DNA of 64,000 bases. Source: Doris montereyensis. Lineage: Eukaryota; Mollusca; Gastropoda; Nudibranchia; Dorididae. Numbering within the stretch: position 1 is the stretch's first letter; the number at the start of each line of letters is the position of its first letter. Positions 56,695 to 64,000 of this stretch are shown here, piece after piece. The notes below the pieces were generated by a model that was not told the DNA's origin, ran no database searches, and worked only from the letters and a program-made list of their open reading frames with translations. The stretch is from the NCBI GenBank assembly GCA_037039925.1, contig JAXRKP010000080.1:1-64000 (forward strand). Direction: 5' to 3'. A program made the translations under genes and the position numbers.

Positions 56695-57055
56695 TGGACA
56701 CGGTGGCCCAAAGGCAATGTGTCAGCCTCTCAACCAGAAGGTTGTATGTTCAAGCCCTGGCAGGTTAAAATGTTCTCAAGTGTTTTGGATTAAACCCACC
56801 TCCTGGTGCAGGTAGGTGGATCAACACCTAGTCCCATTGGAGACGGACGATAAAAAGGAGGTCCCGTATGCATATCACAGCGCTTTTGGGCACATTAAAG
56901 ATCCCTTGGCTGCTTACACAGCAGCATGTGTAAGATTAAAAATGCTACCATAAAAAAACCCGAGGTCGCCTTAGTTTTGGATGTGGGTAAAATCAAATCA
57001 TATCAAATCAAATCATATCAAATCAAATCAAATCAAATCAAATCAAAATTACACA
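56695..57055 (+). mobile_element. tRNA-derived SINE with (AAATC)n tail
   Basis: Head ACACGGTGGCCCAAAGGCAA, B-box-like GTATGTTCAAGCCC, body ACCTAGTCCCATTGGAGACG and then GGAGGTCCCGT, CATTAAAGATCCCTTGGC, and a tail of about ten AAATC/AAATCATATC units (56993-57048). Same family as the fragment fused to H2A. Confidence 0.78.
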
Positions 57056-57059
57056 TCGT

Positions 57060-57341
57060 GCTCGACTACTTCAATAATACATTCATGCACACCCAAGATG
57101 GCATTGCAATCGAGACAAACATAAATAACAGTAATGCAAGAGCATAGTTTTATAATATATCCATGTATACAATTCACCACGCCGGCAAATATCAGTAATA
57201 ATTGTATGACGTGCTGTTAACACTTTTTATCTTATGCATGACATGCGTTAGACACCGGCATATTTTGAACAATACATTCAGTGTAAGAGTTCCTACAAAG
57301 AGTTCCAATACAGTCAGCGAATATCCGTATTGAGGCTTGTC

Positions 57342-57374
<33 letters not shown>

Positions 57375-58440
57375 CAATGTTTGACATTTCAGTGTTCACA
57401 TGTGTAAGGCATAGAGTAATCGATATCATGGTCGTTCACTAACCCTTTTGAATTCTCTCTCTCGTCACTTAAAAGCTCCCGCTTTAAACACTGGTGTGTG
57501 TTGTATGTGAAGGATGAAAGACGTAAAAACTATCAGATAAAGAGACCCTCCCCACCCCCACCCCTCCACGCTTACCCCGACCCCCTCCTAAAAAAAAAAA
57601 CACACACACACACACAAAACAAAAATAAACAAACAAACAAATAAAAAGAATACAAAAACAAACAAAGAAACCAACACCAAAACAAACGGACCCCAAAGCA
57701 GAAACAAAAAAAGTACCAAAAAAAAAAGACAACGCCCCTCCCCCTCCACCCCTTGAAAGCCGCCACAAAATTCCAGCAACCACTACCACACCCATGATAC
57801 AACAATGCTCAGTGTTGTTGATGCTTTGGAATTAGTTGCCTTTCGTATAACATACATTTCGGTCTATTTGTTTTTTTTAAATCTTATTTTACATACACTC
57901 AGATTGTATAATGCTCTTGAATTAGATTTGTACGCATGGTACACACGACATTGAAGTTGAAACTATTATGCTTGCATGGTTTCAACATTGATAAAGTGAA
58001 GAAGTTATCGAGTTCAGTGTCATTGCTTTTACACCGCCACTGTAGATACCTCACTGAATGAAAGCAATGCATGATCACATCTTTACACAGTATACAAAGA
58101 ATTAAAAAAGAAGACAAAGGTATACACAAGACAGACATCGAATATACGAGTATACTAGTGTTATATAGGCCTATATGATGTCGCATATCATACATTTTAA
58201 CTTGATTAGAATCTACTATGACTTTGAATGAATTCTACGTTTGTTTTGCTTACATTGATTCAGTGTAACGATAGAAACGAAGTAAACATGATAACAATAA
58301 TAATACTAGGGAGAGGAAGGTGACAACATGAATACAACCAGTAAGAAGGAATTAAATATCTTTTAAAAAAATGACGATATCAATTATATACAAAAAAGAT
58401 CAACATTATAAAAAAAAAAAAAGACATTCTTTTAAAACAT
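57060..58440. other. Noncoding; includes (ATT)n and a poly-A/C-rich stretch
   Basis: (TTA)n at 57341-57373, A/CA-rich DNA at 57588-57740. I searched both strands for the forkhead recognition helix (NSIRHNLSLN-type) and did not see it here. Confidence 0.5.
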
Positions 58441-58442
58441 AC

Positions 58443-58713
58443 CTGCCAACTGGGATCTGTCAACCGATAATACATGAAATTATCCGTGATCCAATTGTAT
58501 ATTGAAGATAAAGTGATCTTGTTCTTCTTTGTGGCTTTCATTGCCATACAAATCAGTGAGGCATACGAGTAGGAGGCTTAACGAAGGGGTTGGTCTTGTA
58601 GTCAATCGAGTCTGGACTTGTCCCACAAGAGGGCGCCATGTCTCCGACTTGCAATCTTGGTTCCATCTTCGGCGTTTGAAGATGGGTTAGCGGCTGTGGG
58701 GAAGATGGTGGCT
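58443..58713 (-). CDS. FOXJ1: FOXJ1 exon 2 (start of forkhead domain)
   Basis: 271 nt, one base short of the length that keeps frame. The missing base falls in the CCC/CCT run at 58571-58577 (KPP-YSY). Entry phase joins exon 1 as a Glu codon. Confidence 0.9.
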
Positions 58714-59486
58714 CTGAGCAGAAAGAGAAGTAAGAACAATAAAGTACAGAAAAAACAATTGAAATGTGAGAGTTTTACACGTACATTATGCAACAGTCAA
58801 TGGGCATAAGAAAACAGAAAAAAGTATAAAACACTGCACGTACACATTCATATTGTATCAACATCGTACATAAGCCCCCCTTTATTAAGTGGTGAATTCA
58901 AATCCACCAGCCAAAACGGTTCCTCTAACAATATCGAGAAGGCAGCATGTTTTAAACTGCTAAGCCATTCTTTGTATGTCGAGACTTAAAGCGGTTTGAC
59001 CTAATGTAACGATGCCTTATTCATAACACTGTATATCGTTATGGTAACATAAGCGTGAACGTTAGATTGGAGCGAAGTGGTGAGAGGGTAATTACAGCGA
59101 AAGTCCCAAACGACACGCCTTAGGGTTTGATTGTTTTTTTTAGGGGGGTGGAGGAGGAGGGGGGGATTTTCTGATCTTAATTTCACACACTGGTGCAATA
59201 AAATAATCACTATTCCGAAAATGGCATGTAGTAGAGCAAACACAATTATCTTCAACATACCTTGTTTAATACCGTGCTTATAGTAATTTCTGTTATTGTC
59301 CATTGTCTGAGAAGGACTGGTGTTTTGTCTGGGTTGAGTTATTTCTGATACTTTCAAATTTTGAAGCCAGCCAAGGCTTGTAAGACTGTCGTCTAAGTTG
59401 GCACCCGTTTGTACACTGTCTTGTGGGTGTTTGGCCATCCAGTTCTGCTGGAATCTGCGAGCCAACGTTGCTGCCGAGGAAGACAT
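58443..59486 (-). CDS. FOXJ1: Forkhead box J1-like transcription factor, first two coding exons
   Basis: Minus strand. Exon 1 (59486-59261) codes [20 protein letters not shown], then [16 protein letters not shown], the N-terminal signature of FoxJ1 (vertebrate [14 protein letters not shown]), and ends HGIKQ with donor GTATGT. Exon 2 (58713-58443, acceptor TTCTGCTCAG) codes [13 protein letters not shown], then, after one missing C in the CCC of Pro-Tyr, the forkhead helices: [20 protein letters not shown] then [15 protein letters not shown] and DPSWQ, with donor GTATGT. FoxJ1 turns on the genes of motile cilia. The rest of the forkhead domain (recognition helix, wings) and the C-terminus are not seen lower down to the end of WBP11, so the gene is incomplete here. 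WBP11 lies convergently. Confidence 0.9.
59261..59486 (-). CDS. FOXJ1: FOXJ1 exon 1
   Basis: 75 codons plus one base. The open frame continues past the donor to 59001 as a hydrophobic tail, which is intron read-through and should not be taken as a membrane segment. Confidence 0.9.
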
Positions 59487-59489
59487 CTT

Positions 59490-59955
59490 GTGTCGGGAGC
59501 CAGAGACTGGCGTCCCGTAAACAACTGGTACCTTCAGCTTGATGTTGTCTGAATACAGACGAAGTGAAGGGATGGCGTGTGAGAGGTGCGTCTATTGGCC
59601 AGAATTTGTAAACCTTTCTTTATTCTTTCCAACTTGTATGGAACCACAACAATGTGACTTGCAGTTGTTATTATTATTATTATTTACGAGCGATGTCGTA
59701 TTGCTTATTTATCTCAAATGAAGTACGTCTTGATCCAAGCACTATTTAACTGCTTTTGACTCGTAGTTTGCAAGAGGTAATGGACTCTCATCGAAGGATT
59801 GAAGACAGCACCGATCTGAGGCTTGGTCTCAATCAGGATCGGCCACAATTAATGTGTATGAGCTCTGGTCTGTCGTCTACCATGCATGTGACGATGCCAA
59901 ATAGTCTGTAGAGAAAAAAAACGGGATAAAGGTAAAAGTCACCGAAGGGGAAATT
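59490..59955. other. FOXJ1 upstream region
   Basis: Candidate promoter region. No TATA box or clear RFX X-box was identified. A short (TTA)n lies near 59663-59680. Confidence 0.4.
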
Positions 59956-59959
59956 TAAA

Positions 59960-60150
59960 AAACAACCCCAAAACAAACAAATCAAAAACAAGAACCCAAA
60001 ATCAAACAATCAAAAACAACAACAACCCAAAATCAAACAATCAAAAACAACAACAATCCCAAAACAAACAATCAAAAATAACAACAACCCCAAAACAAAC
60101 AATCAAAAACAACAAACCAAAATAAAACAAATCAAAACGAACAAACATCC
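59960..60150. repeat. A-rich minisatellite (~31-36 bp unit)
   Basis: Five to six imperfect units built on CCCAAAACAAACAATCAAAA then ACAACAACAA. Confidence 0.8.
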
Positions 60151-60412
60151 TTCTCCTCTCCCACACTCTAAGCAACGAATGATGCAGGGTTGTATGAGGC
60201 GCCATCCAGTTTGAATGACACAAACGTAGAGTTTATTGATTCACGCATTTGAAAACAAAAACAAACTGACCAAAAGCATTTCTAACAGTTTACGTAACAG
60301 TTTGTTTCTGTCTATTTGTCTGTCTCTGCCTAACTTTTTGTCTCTATCTGTCTGTTTATCTGTCTGTCTATCCGTCTGTCTGTCTGTATGTCTGCCCCCC
60401 CTCACACTCTCT

Positions 60413-62162
<1,750 letters not shown>

Positions 62163-62164
62163 AC

Positions 62165-63775
62165 GGACACATTTGACGAGTGAGTACTTGAGAATAAAAC
62201 ATTGAATATTCACTTTCAAACAAACTTTACCTTTCTTTTTTCTCTCAGAGGAAAACCGTTGTTAACGTTTCTTTAACCTGAACACCGCTAACTGCAGAAG
62301 TCTGTTAAGACCTAATCTTTAAAGTACAATGTACCTGGCCGCGAAAAGATTGCGACTAATGTACCTTTGGCCCTTAATATCATACTGGAAGGAAGCTTTA
62401 GCTTTTTCCCAATAGCTTTACTGGATTCTTTCATTTCCCAATGCTATGCTCTTTCTTACAGTGTTAGCCAGGACAATGAGTTGTAAGACAAATAGTGAAA
62501 TCCGACGACTAAACAAATTGTGTGAAGGGTATAATATAAGTACATATAAATATGTTTTCATCATGTTTAGATTACAACTATTTAGACAGCTGTCCGTTGT
62601 CCTTTTAAATCAGCTGTCACAATAACAGAAGAGGCTCGGGGAATTCAAACGTATGAGAGCATCAAGCTTTTCCAACTTGAGAGATGATAAATTTGAGAGA
62701 GAGAAAAGAAAACGAACTAACAGAAAAACAAAACACAAAAACAAAACAAATATAATACGTAGTATTATCTTCTTCGGCAAAGTTTCATATATTACATACC
62801 ATGTATAGTATGTATTATTACACCATCGATGTGATCGACGAAAAGGGCTGACCGTCCTCATAGCAAACTTGCGATAATTTGAATGTTACCATAACACCGT
62901 ACTGAACTAGCGAAAATCAATTCTGCTATTATTAGTGCAACATTAATTGTATTGGAAACAATATACCTACTTGATTAAGATGTCTGCTGGTATATTTTTA
63001 TAAAACACAATAATAGAGCCACAGTGGAGATAAGTCAATAGGGATAAACGTAAATAAGTGACAACTCCACCAGAGATAAGAGAACATGGCTGTTCCATCG
63101 TCTTTGGTACAGTTGTCACATGTTAGTCGTTTGTCACTTTTGATATGTTTTACGTAGCTCAAACGGCCTCTAAGGCTAAAACATTAAACAAACATAAATA
63201 CACCCAAAATGATGTGATTAAAGAATATCTTCTCTGTTACCAGAAGTAGAACTTTCTTCCCTCGATCCCCAACTTAAAAAAGAAAGAAATAGGGAAAAAA
63301 TCAAACAGAACAAAAGCAACAGAAGAGAGAAAATAACAAAAAAATACAAAAAGCCACAAAGAAGATAAAATCAAACAAACAAATCAACCATCAAACAACC
63401 AACCAACCAACTAATAGCCTCTGCATCCCAAAACTACACCCCCTATAAAAAAAATAAAAAATAAAAAAAGAAGAAAAACAACCAAATCAACAACGTTTAT
63501 TTCGCAGTCATGTTTTCCACCAATAACGTTGGTAATAGTATGGTTTTGAATGAAGCCACCAACAGCCAGTCTACACGACACGGAGAAGGGGTGTCCACAA
63601 ATCAATTAATATAATAATGCCAAGGCAAATTTTTCGATAAACGTTGCATTTCTTCTTTCTGTATTGACTAATTTGAAAAAGCGCGAAGTAGAAATGTACA
63701 GACCTGTTAGATCATTGAAATCTTCTGATGCCCTTTTTAATTTCTGTTACCTGTAAATCCCCTGCCTTTCATAAT
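62165..63775. other. Noncoding
   Basis: AT-rich DNA without recognisable gene or repeat; A-rich low complexity near 63270-63420. Confidence 0.45.
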
Positions 63776-63779
63776 AAAC

Positions 63780-63905
63780 CCTTTAGTGCGGTAGCTTCTG
63801 TCTTATAGAACAGCCTTAGTTTTAAAATCAGATCAAGCCCATATTTTAATTATTTCAAAAGACGTTTAAAAACTGAGTTATTCACTGTTGCCTTTTAAAA
63901 CTTTT
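63780..63905 (+). mobile_element. LINE C-terminal scrap (jockey/CR1-like)
   Basis: Reads NSLSFKIRSSPYFNYFKRRL then KTELFTVAF. This fits the WNSLPxxIRxSxSxxxFKxxLKTxLF end of CR1/jockey-like LINEs. About 120 bp only. Confidence 0.5.
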
Positions 63906-64000
63906 AGATATAATATACTTATGATGGTATGTAAACATGAATTGTTTTTAGGATGTGATGTATGTTTGCAACGATTTAATCGTATAATTCAAATGTTGTC

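Noticed and set aside
56993..57048. CRISPR-like array of short repeats
   Set aside because: It is the (AAATC)n tail of a SINE; there are no spacers and the genome is animal.
57484..57805. Gly/Phe-rich minus-strand frames
   Set aside because: They are produced by C-rich and A/CA-rich low-complexity DNA and have no domain.
59001..59260. A membrane-like C-terminal tail on the FoxJ1 exon 1 frame
   Set aside because: It lies past a good GTATGT donor and is intron sequence.

Overview
The window is 64 kb of AT-rich animal nuclear DNA. It has spliced genes with GT...AG introns, long (CT/GA)n and (AT)n microsatellites, tRNA-derived SINEs, several non-LTR retrotransposon families, a Penelope-like element and piggyBac transposons. 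The repeat style, the abundant AGATCT/TAGATC-type simple motifs and the protein similarities suggest a mollusc, probably a gastropod. That is an inference; no species-diagnostic marker is visible.

Layout. 0.5-4.4 kb: a minus-strand L1/Tx1-like LINE. 4.8-6.8 kb: the 3' part of a Penelope-like element (minus) with a GIY-YIG endonuclease and a hammerhead-like motif. 8.9-11.06 kb: a decayed copy of an invertebrate multicopy protein family of unknown function (plus). It abuts a second LINE family (11.06-13.56 kb, plus), whose 3' end reappears at 16.19 kb on the far side of a piggyBac transposon (minus, about 13.56-16.19 kb) that landed inside it. 16.3-20.3 kb: noncoding repeat-bearing DNA. 20.3-22.6 kb: a decayed histone cluster on the minus strand (H3, H4, H2A in transcription order) with recognisable 3' stem-loops. 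A 5S rRNA-like pseudogene (plus) follows at 23.5 kb and a fold-back element at 23.9-24.5 kb. 25.3-26.1 kb: a mosaic of LINE fragments.

26.27-47.19 kb (plus): a 14-exon gene for the splicing factor WBP11. Its introns hold LINE 3' ends, microsatellites and a second, older piggyBac. 48-58 kb: noncoding, with GA microsatellites, a 41-bp minisatellite and an odd shrunken duplication, and a SINE at 56.7 kb. 58.44-59.49 kb (minus): the first two coding exons of a FoxJ1 forkhead gene, the regulator of motile cilia. The exon carrying the recognition helix was not found. 59.5-64 kb: noncoding, microsatellites, and a short LINE scrap near the end.

Two cellular genes are therefore present, WBP11 and a partial FoxJ1, arranged convergently; nothing links them functionally. 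Both carry single-base indels, several in homopolymers, while their splice sites and codons are otherwise conserved. Consensus sequencing error is a likely cause, so the broken frames in the transposons should be read with the same caution. The histone copies differ: they also carry amino-acid changes at invariant positions and a stop, so I read them as real pseudogenes. I did not find a convincing new defence or metabolic system.
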